A stretch of 64,000 nucleotides of DNA from G963675935 sp963675935 (GCA_963675935.2 CAXXPV010000005.1:124001-188000); one strand, 5' to 3'; counted from the stretch's first letter, positions 45,441-54,836 are shown. Notes: a model not told the origin generated them from the letters alone. Translations and numbers: made by a program.

Positions 45441-45721
45441 GCAAATTCTTCCACCAGTTCAACGTCTTTAACCTGCTCAGACTTTACCCAGAGGCGGTTG
45501 ACTCCTGTTTCCGCTTCGTGGGGCAACTCGACAAGCACGGCTTTTGTCTTGAGGTCAACATGAATAACGCCGACCGGAAGAAAAGTAGTTCCCAATTCCT
45601 GGTCAACAAAATCCCGTTCAACTCGGATAAAATGCGAACGATTGTTATAATCGGTAAACTTGGCAACGATTTCCGAGGAACGCAAACCCGCAGAGACGCC
45701 AGTGCAACGAATCTTTGCCAT
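45437..45721 (-). CDS. Small conserved-looking protein coupled to dcd
   Basis: 94 residues from MAKIRCTGVSAGLRSSEIVA to ELVEEFA; a beta-rich pattern (TTFLPVGVIHVDLKTKAVLV) suggests a small barrel. ATG at 45721. Its TGA shares bases with the ATG of dcd (ATGA), so the two are translationally coupled. No family recognised. Confidence 0.6.
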   Translation of the reverse strand: MAKIRCTGVSAGLRSSEIVAKFTDYNNRSHFIRVERDFVDQELGTTFLPVGVIHVDLKTKAVLVELPHEAETGVNRLWVKSEQVKDVELVEEFA

Positions 45722-46295
45722 GAGTGGAATCCTTCCTTGGCAGGTAAAAAACGTAGAAATGGTACTCAATGTCAGCCCGTGAAACAAGAGCGATTAACGC
45801 CAAGGCATCAATTGGCTCACTACAAACCAATATGACTTCTGACAGGCGAAAATCAAGCACCCCCCACTAAGTCAGACGACGCCAAACATGATTATGACGC
45901 AATGATGACGTATAAATGACGCAATCCATTGAGTCGTTGAAAGGCATAACCCGTTGTAAGCATAGACGTTGGAACATATTTGTTAGTTAAAACGAATCGT
46001 GGAATGACGTATAACCGAACCGAGCAGACTATGACGTAACCGTTCACGGGGCACACGTCATTCTGAGCGCAGCGAAGAATCTCTCGTGGAATCGCGGCCC
46101 AGACGAGATTCTTCGCTACGCTCAGAATGACGATGTTTTCTCGGCCCGTGAACGGTTACGACTATGACTGACACCCCCCCTTTCTAATAAACCAACTCCC
46201 CGCCAACTCCGCTCCAAACTGGAGGAGATGGAAGTGGCACTAACGAAGATGAAACTGAGGATGCTTTGAAAACCAAACACGAGAAGAAATGAACC
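45722..46295. other. Intergenic region holding a MITE
   Basis: About 570 bases. Besides the MITE at 46036-46159 there are short near-repeats of ATGACGTATAA/ATGACGCAAT type near 45890-46015 (four to five occurrences of TGACG). No gene supported. Confidence 0.45.
46036..46159. mobile_element. 124-bp MITE, copy 2, with 9-bp target duplication
   Basis: Same 15-base ends as copy 1 and the same length. GACTATGAC is repeated directly at 46027-46035 and 46160-46168. Only about five substitutions separate the two copies, which together with intact duplications points to recent mobility. The autonomous partner is not recognisable in the window; a 9-bp duplication is seen in several DDE families. Confidence 0.93.
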
Positions 46296-46634
46296 ATGTA
46301 TGAAGATAAAGCGATCTGGGCACAACAGGGGGCCACGCTCAGTGACAAGTCGGCTCGGCAGGAGTTCGGCCTGACCCAACAGGAGATCATCTCAGCCATT
46401 CGTGCTGGCAAGTTGCAATTTCGGGAAGGCAACATGCACGGCAACCCGTGGTTTCGGCTGCTTCGGCACGAGGTCGAAGTCCTGGTCAAGGAAAAAGGTG
46501 GGCAGAACTACCTGAACCAGAAGAAGCTCCAAAAAGAATTAGCCGACCTCGACAAAGAAGCCAGGAAGATCAAGACTCGTTTGAAGGTCATCGAGAGGCG
46601 ACGGGCTGAATTGACGAAAGAGATTGAAGAATGA
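46296..46634 (+). CDS. Conserved hypothetical protein, 112 aa
   Basis: Starts MYEDKAIWAQQGATLSDKSA; residues 10-60 look like a helix-turn-helix (ARQEFGLTQQEIISAIRAGK) followed by NPWFRLLRHEVEVLV. The C-terminal 45 residues form a basic coiled coil (ELADLDKEARKIKTRLKVIE). The HTH part suggests nucleic-acid binding. It precedes the DUF6398 gene by 24 bases on the same strand. Confidence 0.7.
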   Translation: MYEDKAIWAQQGATLSDKSARQEFGLTQQEIISAIRAGKLQFREGNMHGNPWFRLLRHEVEVLVKEKGGQNYLNQKKLQKELADLDKEARKIKTRLKVIERRRAELTKEIEE

Positions 46635-46658
46635 TGATACGGCGAAAGGTGAATCACC

Positions 46659-47795
46659 ATGCAAGTTACATTCGATGAAGGAAAACTGTTTTACGATCTT
46701 TATGCAGCATTGCTTTCTTTTGTGAACGGCAAGTTGAAGGTCATTCCTGAACAGTTTTCGGATTCAAAAGGCTATACCGCCCTACCGCCCGGAAAAAGGA
46801 TTGTCGTTCGGGACGCTTTGTTTTTACATCGAGAACTGCTCGACCAGTTTATCCAAGAAAACCCAGTCAATTTGTCCGCCAATAAGTTGGCCATCATTGC
46901 CGGTTGGAAGCACGCCGTCATCGGACAGTTCTACATCTTCCGTTATTTGTCGAAATATGCCATTTTCCTGAACACGGACGAGCCGAAAAAAGCCTACGGC
47001 GTCTTGGCTCTCGCCGACCCATTTGAAGAACTGGTTGGCCCCTACCTGCCGAGATTGATTCACGCCGTATTGCTGCCGTTTAAGGACAAGATCATCTACG
47101 ACGGTCTTCTGTCGGGCCACAACATCACGTTCGGCGGCGGCGTCAAGCGACGGCTCAACGAGGAATATAAGGAGGTGAAGGAGGCGTTTGGGATCATCAC
47201 GTCGCTGCCGGAGGGCGAATTGCCGCCAAAGAAACTTAAAACGCAAACGCACCCCAAAACACTTGTGCGGCTTGTCAAGAACCGTTCGGACGTTGCCAAG
47301 GCAGTTCTCGAATCGGTTGTCCAAATGACGGATTCCTTCTGCAAGCAGTTTCTCAACGACGAATATGTCGAAATGTGCCGCAAGCTGGCGACGGCCTTGG
47401 CTCGAAAACGTCCGTCGCCGCTTCTACAAGGAAAACTGGAGACTTGGGCGTGTGGAATCATACGGACTATTGGCCGGGTCAACTACCTCGATGACCGAAG
47501 CAAAAAGCCGTACTTGAAATTGCCGCAAATCGACCGGGCCTTCGGCGTGGCGGAAAGCACCGGACAGGGCAAGTCGCAACTGATTCGGAAGATGCTCAAC
47601 ATACGCCAGTTCGACCACCGGTGGACATTGCCGAGTATGATGGACGAGAACCCGATGGTGTGGATGTTGGAGGTGAACGGTTTCCTGATGGACATCCGGC
47701 ACGCCCCTCTGGAACTTCAGGAAGCGGCCTTTGAGAAGGGATTGATTCCCTACGTTCCCGCGGATCGGGTTGAAGACGGCAAAGGATGTGAATGA
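46659..47795 (+). CDS. DUF6398-like domain protein
   Basis: A 378-residue cytoplasmic protein. The N-terminal 250 residues are unassigned and helix-rich (FDEGKLFYDLYAALLSFVNG, HAVIGQFYIFRYLSKYAIFL). The C-terminal 100 residues (RTIGRVNYLDDRSKKPYLKL, FGVAESTGQGKSQLIRKMLN, MMDENPMVWMLEVNGFLMDI) match the DUF6398 pattern, a domain often seen next to SEC-C motifs. Its stop overlaps the GTG start of the next gene (GTGAATGA). Confidence 0.75.
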   Translation: MQVTFDEGKLFYDLYAALLSFVNGKLKVIPEQFSDSKGYTALPPGKRIVVRDALFLHRELLDQFIQENPVNLSANKLAIIAGWKHAVIGQFYIFRYLSKYAIFLNTDEPKKAYGVLALADPFEELVGPYLPRLIHAVLLPFKDKIIYDGLLSGHNITFGGGVKRRLNEEYKEVKEAFGIITSLPEGELPPKKLKTQTHPKTLVRLVKNRSDVAKAVLESVVQMTDSFCKQFLNDEYVEMCRKLATALARKRPSPLLQGKLETWACGIIRTIGRVNYLDDRSKKPYLKLPQIDRAFGVAESTGQGKSQLIRKMLNIRQFDHRWTLPSMMDENPMVWMLEVNGFLMDIRHAPLELQEAAFEKGLIPYVPADRVEDGKGCE

Positions 47796-48231
47796 TGTCA
47801 ACCGACGAGTACAAGAAAAGAAATACGAACAGGCATGTGCGAAGATCAAGGAAGAAAACGCCAAACTGTTGGCCTCCTTTGAGCAATGGCTCTTGGCGAA
47901 GGGCCTCGGCAAGAAGTCGATCACGAAACACGTCAAGAACGCTGACTTTTACATCAACACGTTCTTGCTGTATGAGGAGGCAGTTCCCGCCAACGACGGG
48001 GCATGGCGAATTTCGAGTTTTCTTGGTGACTGGTTCATTCGCAAAGCACTATGCAGTAGTTTCTAGGACTTTTTGATATTCACAAGGACGCCCCTTTCGG
48101 GACATCATGCGGTTTGGAAACATCTCGCTTGATACCTGAAAGGAGAGCGTCATGGATGATATTAAGGGTGTCCGTCCTGTGAACACCACATACCTGAGCG
48201 GCGGTGATGAGCAAGTGCGCGGCAGAGCGGG

Positions 48232-49917
48232 CTAGGACCGACGGCTCGGATGCTTCTTCGCCAATTGGCGATGCCGACTTTGACGTCGACGGGCCGCAGC
48301 GGCCGATTCTTCGCGTCGGTAGCTCCGCACATGCTCCGGATGGGTTTTCGCCCAACGATCCGGCAGTAGCCCACGAAGCTCAAGCGGATTGGTGATCTGC
48401 GGCAGCCGGGTCAACACATCGGTCAAGTACGCCTGCGGGTCGAGATGATGCCGCTTCGCACTGGCCACGAAACTGTAAAGCACCGCCGCCGTGCTGCCGC
48501 CCAGGTCGCTGCCCAAGAATGTCCAATTGCGGCGTCCGAGCGCTTGCTCTTTCAGCGATCGCTCCGTTCGGTTGTTGTCGATGGGAATCGCCCCGTTGCC
48601 GAGGAACCGCGTCAGCGCCTCCCACTGCCGCAGGCTGTACTTGATCGCAACGGTAATCGGCGACTTCGGCCGCACCACGACCAACTTGTCGCGTAGCCAA
48701 TCGGCCAACGCCTCCATGATGGGCGCCGACTTCGCCTGGCGCAACGCCAGTCTTTCGTCGTCCGACATGCCAACCGCCTCGTGTTCCACAGCGTAAAGCT
48801 GCTGAAAGAAAGCCAACGCCTCGTGCGCCAACTGAGGCGAGGTGTCGCGAGCGTCATAAAACTTCCGCCGGGCGTGCGCGTTGCAGCCAGCTTCGACAAT
48901 CGCCCCGCGCGACTCCCAGAATATTCCGTCATAACCACCAAAGGCGTCCGCCTGAAGCACGCCGCGATAGTCCCTCAAAAACTTCTTCGGACCATCCCGC
49001 TTTCGGTTCGGCGTGTAATCGTAGACAGTGTACGGATGCCGAGCGTCACCTACATAACTCCAAAACCGACCGGTTCGTGTGTGGTCCAATTCCGGATCGA
49101 GAACTTTCACCGGCGTGTCGTCGGTTCCCAACACGCCGCTGGCCAAACACCGGCGAATCAGCAGCCGATAGAACGGCGTCAGGCACTCGGCCGAACCTCG
49201 CATCCAGCCCCAAAGCGTGCTGCGACGAATCAGCACCCCATACCGCGCCAAATCGTCTTCCAGACGATACAGCGGCTTGTGCTGGGCGTATTTCGCATCG
49301 ATCACATGGGCCAGCAAGCTCGGCCCGGCGACGCTCTTCTCGATCGGTTGCGCCGGCTTCGACGCCGTCACCACTTGTTCCTGGCATTTCCGGCAGGCGT
49401 AGGTGAACCGGGCGTGCTCCTCAATGTACAGCGAAGCGGGAACGTAGGCTAATTGTTCGCTAACCTCTTCGTCGATCTTCTCCCGCGACTCGCCGCAGCA
49501 CGGACACGCCAATTCCTCCGCGGCAATCGTGTGTTCCACTCGCTTGCGCGGCAAAAACTGCGGCAGCGGCCGACGACCGTGGCCGCGACGCTTTGACGTT
49601 GCAGGCTCCTCGTCGCTTTCCACCGCCGGCGGCGATGATGATGAGGAATCGTTCTGTACCTCGAAAAGATGCTGCTGACGCGGGTCTTCGGCAAACCGCT
49701 CGCGACGATGCCCGAAAATGTGTCGCTTCAACAACGCCAACTCGTGGCTGAGTTTCTCGATCGTCTGCTGTTGGGCAGCGACCGTCTGCGACGATTCCTC
49801 CAAAGCGGCCAACAGATGCGATTCCCGACCCAGCACAGCTTCGATCAGTCGTTGCAAGTCTGGGGCATCCGCCGGCGGCGAAGATGAGTTCGGTGATGAA
49901 GAGACGTTCGCGTTCAT
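48232..49917 (-). CDS. tnpC: IS66 TnpC transposase
   Basis: A 561-residue transposase: leading coiled coil (LLAALEESSQTVAAQQQTIE), IFGHRRERF, a zinc-binding CPCCG...CRKCQ domain, then the DDE domain with LGTDDTPVKVLD, VLQADAFGGYDG and IPIDNNRTERSLK. C-terminal basic tail. Start at 49917 (MNANVSSSP). Appears intact. Confidence 0.93.
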   Translation of the reverse strand: MNANVSSSPNSSSPPADAPDLQRLIEAVLGRESHLLAALEESSQTVAAQQQTIEKLSHELALLKRHIFGHRRERFAEDPRQQHLFEVQNDSSSSSPPAVESDEEPATSKRRGHGRRPLPQFLPRKRVEHTIAAEELACPCCGESREKIDEEVSEQLAYVPASLYIEEHARFTYACRKCQEQVVTASKPAQPIEKSVAGPSLLAHVIDAKYAQHKPLYRLEDDLARYGVLIRRSTLWGWMRGSAECLTPFYRLLIRRCLASGVLGTDDTPVKVLDPELDHTRTGRFWSYVGDARHPYTVYDYTPNRKRDGPKKFLRDYRGVLQADAFGGYDGIFWESRGAIVEAGCNAHARRKFYDARDTSPQLAHEALAFFQQLYAVEHEAVGMSDDERLALRQAKSAPIMEALADWLRDKLVVVRPKSPITVAIKYSLRQWEALTRFLGNGAIPIDNNRTERSLKEQALGRRNWTFLGSDLGGSTAAVLYSFVASAKRHHLDPQAYLTDVLTRLPQITNPLELRGLLPDRWAKTHPEHVRSYRREESAAAARRRQSRHRQLAKKHPSRRS

Positions 49918-49983
49918 GTCGTCTCTATAGATACACAAGGAGTCCAAGAGATTCCAGAGGGAAAAGCTATTCTTGTTTGGAAA

Positions 49984-50373
49984 TCATGAGTGAAGGGCTG
50001 GCCGCGGAGAATCATCGCGCGCGCGAGCCACACGATAGAATCGTTTTCGCCGCGTAACCGTGCGCGGATCAACGCCATCAAGCAACATTGCCAATTCGCC
50101 GACGCGGATCTCCAATGCCGGCGTTTCGCCCGCTTTGTCAGAGGTGGCTCGCAATGATGGGAAGGTAGATCTTTCCAATCGCTTGTACCAAAGAACAAGG
50201 CCGTCGCCCTGCCAGAAAAGAATCTTCACGCGATCGTGGCGACGATTGAAGAACAGAAATAAATGGCCTGACTCCGGGTTCTGGCCGATCTCGCTCTCGA
50301 CCATCGCGGCTAACCCATCAAAACTCCTCCTCATGTCGGTCACGCCCGTGAAGACGAAGATTCGTACCGCCAC
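49984..50373 (-). CDS. tnpB: IS66 TnpB (Orf2)
   Basis: Begins VAVRIFVFTGVTDMRRSFDG and contains HLFLFFNRRHDRVKILFWQG then DGLVLWYKRLE, the Orf2 signature of IS66. GTG at 50373 chosen because it follows tnpA closely. The tail (EIRVGELAMLLDGVD) is normal. Required with TnpA and TnpC for transposition. Confidence 0.9.
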   Translation of the reverse strand: MAVRIFVFTGVTDMRRSFDGLAAMVESEIGQNPESGHLFLFFNRRHDRVKILFWQGDGLVLWYKRLERSTFPSLRATSDKAGETPALEIRVGELAMLLDGVDPRTVTRRKRFYRVARARDDSPRPALHS

Positions 50374-50381
50374 GGGCAGAC

Positions 50382-50858
50382 TTAGCACGGCGGGCTCTCC
50401 AACACGGCCAAGACTTGCTGCAGCAGTGCGATGTCGCAACCGTGCTCAACGCGAATCAGCGTCCCACGCGGAAGAAGAATCTCGATGGGCGGTGACGACC
50501 TCGACGTGTTGGCCGCGTTCGCCGCGATTGGCTCGGCATCCTCCACCAGACGCACGGGCACCAAGCTGCCATCGCCCGCGGACTGACACAGCCGCTTACG
50601 CTGCCGACGGGACTGCTGGGCTATCGGCTTTGTCTCGGGTTGCGCCGATGTCGACTCCATTGTCGCCAGCGTGGCGATGGCCTCCGATGGGCGATCCTCT
50701 TTTCGCAGCCGTTGTTGCCAGGCGTAGAACGAGGATTCTTTCAGGCCCTCGCGTCGGCAGAAGCCTGCCGCGCTCATCCCGCTATTCGCCCACAGATCGA
50801 TTGCCAACTCCCAAAAACGTCTCGCTTCCGCCGGGCTCCGTCGTCGCGCACTGTCCAT
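50382..50858 (-). CDS. tnpA: IS66 TnpA
   Basis: A 158-residue accessory protein with the helix-turn-helix WANSGMSAAGFCRREGLKES then FYAWQQRLR and the C-terminal IEILLPRGTLIRVEHGCDIA typical of IS66 Orf1. ATG at 50858; its stop is 8 bases before the GTG of tnpB. Confidence 0.9.
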   Translation of the reverse strand: MDSARRRSPAEARRFWELAIDLWANSGMSAAGFCRREGLKESSFYAWQQRLRKEDRPSEAIATLATMESTSAQPETKPIAQQSRRQRKRLCQSAGDGSLVPVRLVEDAEPIAANAANTSRSSPPIEILLPRGTLIRVEHGCDIALLQQVLAVLESPPC

Positions 50859-52509
50859 GACTGACCTCCTGGATATCGTTTGCCCCACGATTCCAGAATA
50901 CCAGACCATGCAAGATGTAGTTCACAGGACGGACACTATTAAGGAGCTTTGCTCGGAATGGCAATCGCTTTTGGAAAACTTTCGCGGAGTTTTTACCCTC
51001 GGCGGTTGGGTACGGTTCACCCAATGGGCCACCGGAACCGTCTTGTGTTCCGAGGAACACACGATTACCCAGATACTCACCGGACTCGGTTTGGAGACTC
51101 AGTGGCGAAACGTCGAGTGCTTCGCGGAATATGGAGCGTGGGACCGCGAGGCCGTCGAACGCCAGTTGATGCGGTTGGTCGAACAAGAACATCCGGCACG
51201 ATGGGGAAGGTATCATCCCGTGGCCATTGACGACACCAAAGAACATCGAACCAGCGCGGACGTGTGGGGAACTTGCACCTTCCACGAATCCGGCGCGCGG
51301 AGTCCCAACCGCGCCACGACGGTCCGCGCGCACAACTGGGTCGTCATGGGCGATCTCGCACCAGGCAAGCCGTGGACCTACATGCCCACCGCGTCGCGGC
51401 TGTATTTTCGCAAGAGCCAATTGCCCGCCGGCGAACGGTTTCAGACCAAAACGGCGATGGCGGTGGAGATGCTCCGCGAGGTCGATGCGGAATCGGCGGC
51501 CTCGGTTTTGGCCGCGTTTGACGGGGCTTATGCGATGGAAACGGTCATCAAGCCGTGCTTGAATCCACCCGAGGGAAAACGTCGCATCGAGTTCGTCACG
51601 CGATTGCGGCGCGACGCTCGCTTGTACGAGCCGTTGGCCGCGTCGGCCAAAAATCCGAAAGGCGGTCGGCCGCGCAAATGGGGAAAACGTTTGCCAGCAC
51701 CCCAGGAACACGACAAGTGGAATATGCCTTGGCGGCAAGGCCGCGCCTACGTCTACGGCCGCATCCGCACATTCCGCTACAAGTGCCTGCAATGCTGTTG
51801 GTCGGTCAGTGGCCCCGAACAACTCATGACCGCGTTTGTGTTCGAGGTGCCTGGCTACGACAAACTGTGGGCGACGATCACCAGCGCCTCCGACTTGTCG
51901 GCGAGCCAAACACTTTCCGCCAACAGCGGACGCTTTCGGCAGGAAGATGGATTCCGCGATCACAAGCAGCGATTGGGCATGGAAGAATGTCGGGCGTGGA
52001 CGAAGGAGCCGGTGTTGCGAACGTTCCAAATCCAGATGACGACGCTGACGTTGCTGCGGCTGATGCAGTTTCGCCTGGCCGACCGTTTCGGCGAGAGTTG
52101 GTGTCCGCCACCGCCTTGGAACTCGGGCAAACGTCACGTGTCGATCCTCGATCTGCGTCGATTGTTCTGGAAGCATCGTTCGAGGTTTTCGCAAGTCATG
52201 TCCGCCTTGAACGACTTGGAAAAACCTCCCCAAACCAAATATCTCAGCGGCCAGCCCACCAGCCGGGCCGCTTAAAGTTCTAGAAACTACTGACTATGGT
52301 CCAGTCGAACTTCGATCAAAGAAAATGCGGCCAGCCTGAAGAAGTTCTACACGTTCATGCTGGAGAAGGGCGAGATCGATGCCGACGACTTGCAGGAGTT
52401 GAAGGAGGCGATCAAGGAGGAGATGGACGAGTGGCTGGAAGCAGTGGATGGATGAATAACCGTAGCAGCAATGGGATGGTTTTGGAATTGCCAGTGAGAA
52501 AGGAGCATC

Positions 52510-53385
52510 ATGGGGCGCATCAGCAAAAAGCTCGGGGCTAGATTTAAGATTTGGGCAGGCCAATACCGTCAGGAAATGGGAAAGTTGAAGAAGTCCTTCC
52601 CAGTTCCGAAAGATGTTCATGACGTGCAATCGCTTGTGGCACAGGGCTACGACCCGCTTCATGCGATCTACATCGCCGTGCAGAACATTACCTCAGTGTT
52701 TGCCGAGTGCGTGTCGGTTCTGCCGGAACTGAAATCGTATTACAAGACAGTAGGGGACGCCGAAGAGGAATACATGCCCGATGGGCCACCGATGAGTCCG
52801 CTGACCCGCAGCTATTTCACCACTTGGGCCTTCTTTGATTTTCGCTTCGGCGGCGACCACGAGACCATCGGCACCTGCCTGTGCGACCTGGGTGGTCAAC
52901 TGGGCCTGCACCCTGGCATGGTCGAGGCCGTCCGGCTATATCAGGATTCCCGTATGGGCATCTACGAGCATTGTGGGACGACGGGCGGTCAAATCCATCT
53001 TGAGGAATTGGTCACTGGCAGAAAAATATTGTGCATCTGCCCTGCTGGCTACATGGGGAAACCGAGCGAGCTCTGGTATGTTCGGCTCTGCCCGCCGTTG
53101 GCCGACTTAGCGGCCTACCATGTGACTGCGACAACACCCTACATCTTGACCGAAGCGAGCAAGACGGACTGGACGGCCTATCTCAACCGGGCCATGCTCA
53201 GTCTGGGAACTCAGGATGATGGGAAGCGGCTGCATGAGCTTCTGAAGCATGGGCCGTGGACTCATCATTGGAACGAGTTCGTTTTTCAAGGCTTTCATCA
53301 TGCCCAGCACGATGCGATCTTCCTGGCGGGCATCCCCGATGTCAAAGGCAGCCTGCCTCACGCATCGAAAGGAAACAAACGGTGA
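52510..53385 (+). CDS. Conserved hypothetical protein, 291 aa
   Basis: Start at 52510 behind AAAGGAG. Begins MGRISKKLGARFKIWAGQYR. Contains TWAFFDFRFGGDHETIGTCL, CGTTGGQIHLEELVTGRKIL and WTHHWNEFVFQGFHHAQHDA. No signal peptide or membrane span, and no family I recognise. The spread of His, Cys and acidic residues might bind a metal but no motif is definite. It is the next gene after the broken 140-aa gene, on the same strand. Confidence 0.65.
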   Translation: MGRISKKLGARFKIWAGQYRQEMGKLKKSFPVPKDVHDVQSLVAQGYDPLHAIYIAVQNITSVFAECVSVLPELKSYYKTVGDAEEEYMPDGPPMSPLTRSYFTTWAFFDFRFGGDHETIGTCLCDLGGQLGLHPGMVEAVRLYQDSRMGIYEHCGTTGGQIHLEELVTGRKILCICPAGYMGKPSELWYVRLCPPLADLAAYHVTATTPYILTEASKTDWTAYLNRAMLSLGTQDDGKRLHELLKHGPWTHHWNEFVFQGFHHAQHDAIFLAGIPDVKGSLPHASKGNKR

Positions 53386-53388
53386 TTT

Positions 53389-53736
53389 ATGGACATGCAA
53401 ACCATCGTTGATGATTGGAAGGCAAACGCCGAGCGGAATCTTGATCGCAACTTCAATTTCATCCACCGCCTGAAGATGAAAAGCGACAGTGCGGTTGATC
53501 GGGTGGCCCACCGACTGCACGAAGAGGCGTTCTCCATTATCGACTGCACGCAATGTGCCAATTGCTGCAAGGTAAGTTCGCTGTTGTTTCGGAAATCTGA
53601 TGTTCGTCGCATCGCCGAACACTTGGGCGTCAAGCCAGCCGACTTCATGACGATGTATTTGAAGGCGGACGACGACGGCGACTTGTTTCTAAAGACGCTG
53701 CCGTGTCCGTTCCTCGGGGCGGATATTCGTCAGTAG
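53389..53736 (+). pseudogene. YkgJ-type zinc/iron-chelating protein, C-terminus lost
   Basis: 115 residues with CTQCANCCKVSSLLFRKSDV, the YkgJ-family cysteine cluster, and LPCPFLGAD, where the family normally continues with a second cysteine cluster (about C-x-IY-x-RP-x2-C-R-x-Y-P). Instead the frame stops after GADIRQ, so half of the metal site is missing. It starts 3 bases after the previous gene. Confidence 0.75.
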
Positions 53737-53789
53737 CAAGTTGGTATTGCTGGCAGTCGTTGGATTTGGAATAACGAGAGGGCCGCATA

Positions 53790-54119
53790 ATGGGAAATGA
53801 CGACTGGCGAAAACTGCTCTGTCCGAAGTGCCACCAACTCAAGAAGACTTGCACCTGCAAGCCTGAGCCGCCTGACAAAACAAGAGTGGCTAAAGTGGGA
53901 CGAGAGACGAAGGGGCGAGGTGGAAAGGGCGTTGCCGTTATTTCCGATCTGCCGTTAGATGAGAAGGGGCTAACCGAGCTTGCTACCAAGTTGAAAAACC
54001 GACTCGGAACTGGGGGAACGGTCAAAGACGGGAAGATCGAAATTCAGGGCGACCATCGGGATCGGATCATCGCCGAATTGGAAGGAATGGGGTATCGAGC
54101 CAAGAAGGCTGGAGGATGA
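53790..54119 (+). CDS. SUI1/eIF1-family translation factor (YciH-like)
   Basis: 109 residues. N-terminal zinc-knuckle-like LCPKCHQLKKTCTCKP, then KGRGGKGVAVISDLPLDEKG and LKNRLGTGGTVKDGKIEIQG, ending RDRIIAELEGMGYRAKKAGG, all standard for the bacterial SUI1 family. These proteins affect initiation-codon selection; the role in planctomycetes is little known. Ribosome binding site GAGAGGG precedes it. Confidence 0.9.
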   Translation: MGNDDWRKLLCPKCHQLKKTCTCKPEPPDKTRVAKVGRETKGRGGKGVAVISDLPLDEKGLTELATKLKNRLGTGGTVKDGKIEIQGDHRDRIIAELEGMGYRAKKAGG

Positions 54120-54155
54120 GACTATTCGAGTGGCAATGCTCTGCAAAATCCGTGG

Positions 54156-54740
54156 TCATGGGCCTTCTGCATGGACAAGCCACAGCATCGCCGCTGCCGA
54201 CTCCCGGCCAAACTGCTTCTGCTTGCGGCGGAACATCGGATAGCCAAGTCGGGCCAGAATGTGCCTTGCTCGTGAAAACGATAGGATGTCGTACCACACG
54301 CTGTTGTCCGCTTGATTCCATTCGACCAAGAAACGTTCCTCACCAATGGCCGCATGGTCGGGCAAGGTGCCGTAAGCAAAACCAAACCGTTGGACCGGCT
54401 CCACCTCATCGACGACATACACGATCCGACAGGCATTGAGCCACCACAGGCCGATGACATGGGCCAACACGGCCATGACTTCGCCTGCTTGAATTCCCAT
54501 TTCCGGCGAATACGCCTCCAACCAGCCGAGGTTGAATTGTTCCCATTGTTCCAACCCGGCCCTGGCTATCTGAAAGGTTTTCTGCCCCTCGCCCAATTTG
54601 GTCCGGGTATGAGTCACAAGAAAGTCTGCCGGGGGATGAGTCGCCGTCGCACCAACCGACGAATAAGTAAACTCCGACGCCGCCTGTGCCGCAAGAAAGC
54701 GGCGAATCGTGTCAGGAGTTGGTTTGTGTAACGACAACAT
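54156..54740 (-). CDS. DUF1990 family protein
   Basis: A 194-residue protein: ATG at 54740 (MLSLHKPTPDTIRRFLAAQA), then EFTYSSVGATATHPPADFLV, ARAGLEQWEQFNLGWLEAYS, NACRIVYVVDEVEPVQRFGF and YGTLPDHAAIGEERFLVEWN, all DUF1990 positions. An in-frame start at 54944 would overlap the divergent SDR gene and is rejected. Function unknown; plant homologues occur. Confidence 0.88.
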   Translation of the reverse strand: MLSLHKPTPDTIRRFLAAQAASEFTYSSVGATATHPPADFLVTHTRTKLGEGQKTFQIARAGLEQWEQFNLGWLEAYSPEMGIQAGEVMAVLAHVIGLWWLNACRIVYVVDEVEPVQRFGFAYGTLPDHAAIGEERFLVEWNQADNSVWYDILSFSRARHILARLGYPMFRRKQKQFGRESAAAMLWLVHAEGP

Positions 54741-54836
54741 GTTTGCCATCAACCTTGCCCATGCCCAATAGTAAAAGTAAAGTCCATAGTAGCGGTAAAG
54801 CAAGTCGTTTTTCAGCCGAATCTTGAATGAAGACCG

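Larger units (their letters stand above)
48168..50936. mobile_element. Complete IS66-family element
   Basis: Ends GTGTCCGTCCTGTGAAC (48168-48184) and its complement (50920-50936), flanked by the 8-bp duplication TATTAAGG (48160-48167 and 50937-50944), as expected for IS66. It carries tnpA, tnpB and tnpC leftward, all open. It landed inside the IS701-like transposase gene. Confidence 0.97.
48152..52275 (+). pseudogene. IS701-like transposase interrupted by the IS66
   Basis: Joining 48152-48167 to 50945-52275 gives 449 codons: MDDIKELCSEWQSLLENFRG and onward. The DDE residues are in VAIDDTKEHRTS (Asp), AAFDGAYAMETV (Asp) and GFRDHKQRLGMEE (Glu region). The ATG at 48152 follows AAAGGAG. Because only five codons are cut off, a downstream start might still give a near-complete enzyme, but the promoter side is now inside the IS66. 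Confidence 0.88.
48054..52292. mobile_element. IS701-like element carrying a nested IS66
   Basis: Ends are CAGTAGTTTCTAG (48054-48066) and its complement (52280-52292), flanked by ACTATG at 48048-48053 and 52293-52298. Its own length without the inner IS66 and one duplication would be 1462 bp. Its transposase starts at 48152 and is interrupted after the fifth codon. Confidence 0.92.
47788..52455 (+). pseudogene. 140-aa phage-integrase-SAM-like protein, split by nested transposons
   Basis: Joining 47788-48053 to 52299-52455 gives 141 codons in one frame: NDVNRRVQEKKYEQACAKI, ASFEQWLLAKGLGKKSITKH and VKNADFYINTFLLYEEAVP, then across the gap KALW-SSRTSIKENAASLKK, FYTFMLEKGEIDADDLQELK, ending EMDEWLEAVDG. 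The middle looks like the SAM-like N-terminal domain of tyrosine recombinases, but no catalytic domain follows. The gene is broken by a 4.2-kb insertion with the 6-bp duplication ACTATG. Confidence 0.85.

Noticed and set aside
50782..52233. Long leftward open frame (483 codons) antisense to the IS701-like transposase
   Set aside because: Coding shadow of a GC-rich gene; no recognisable motifs, while the plus strand rejoins into a full transposase after removing the IS66.
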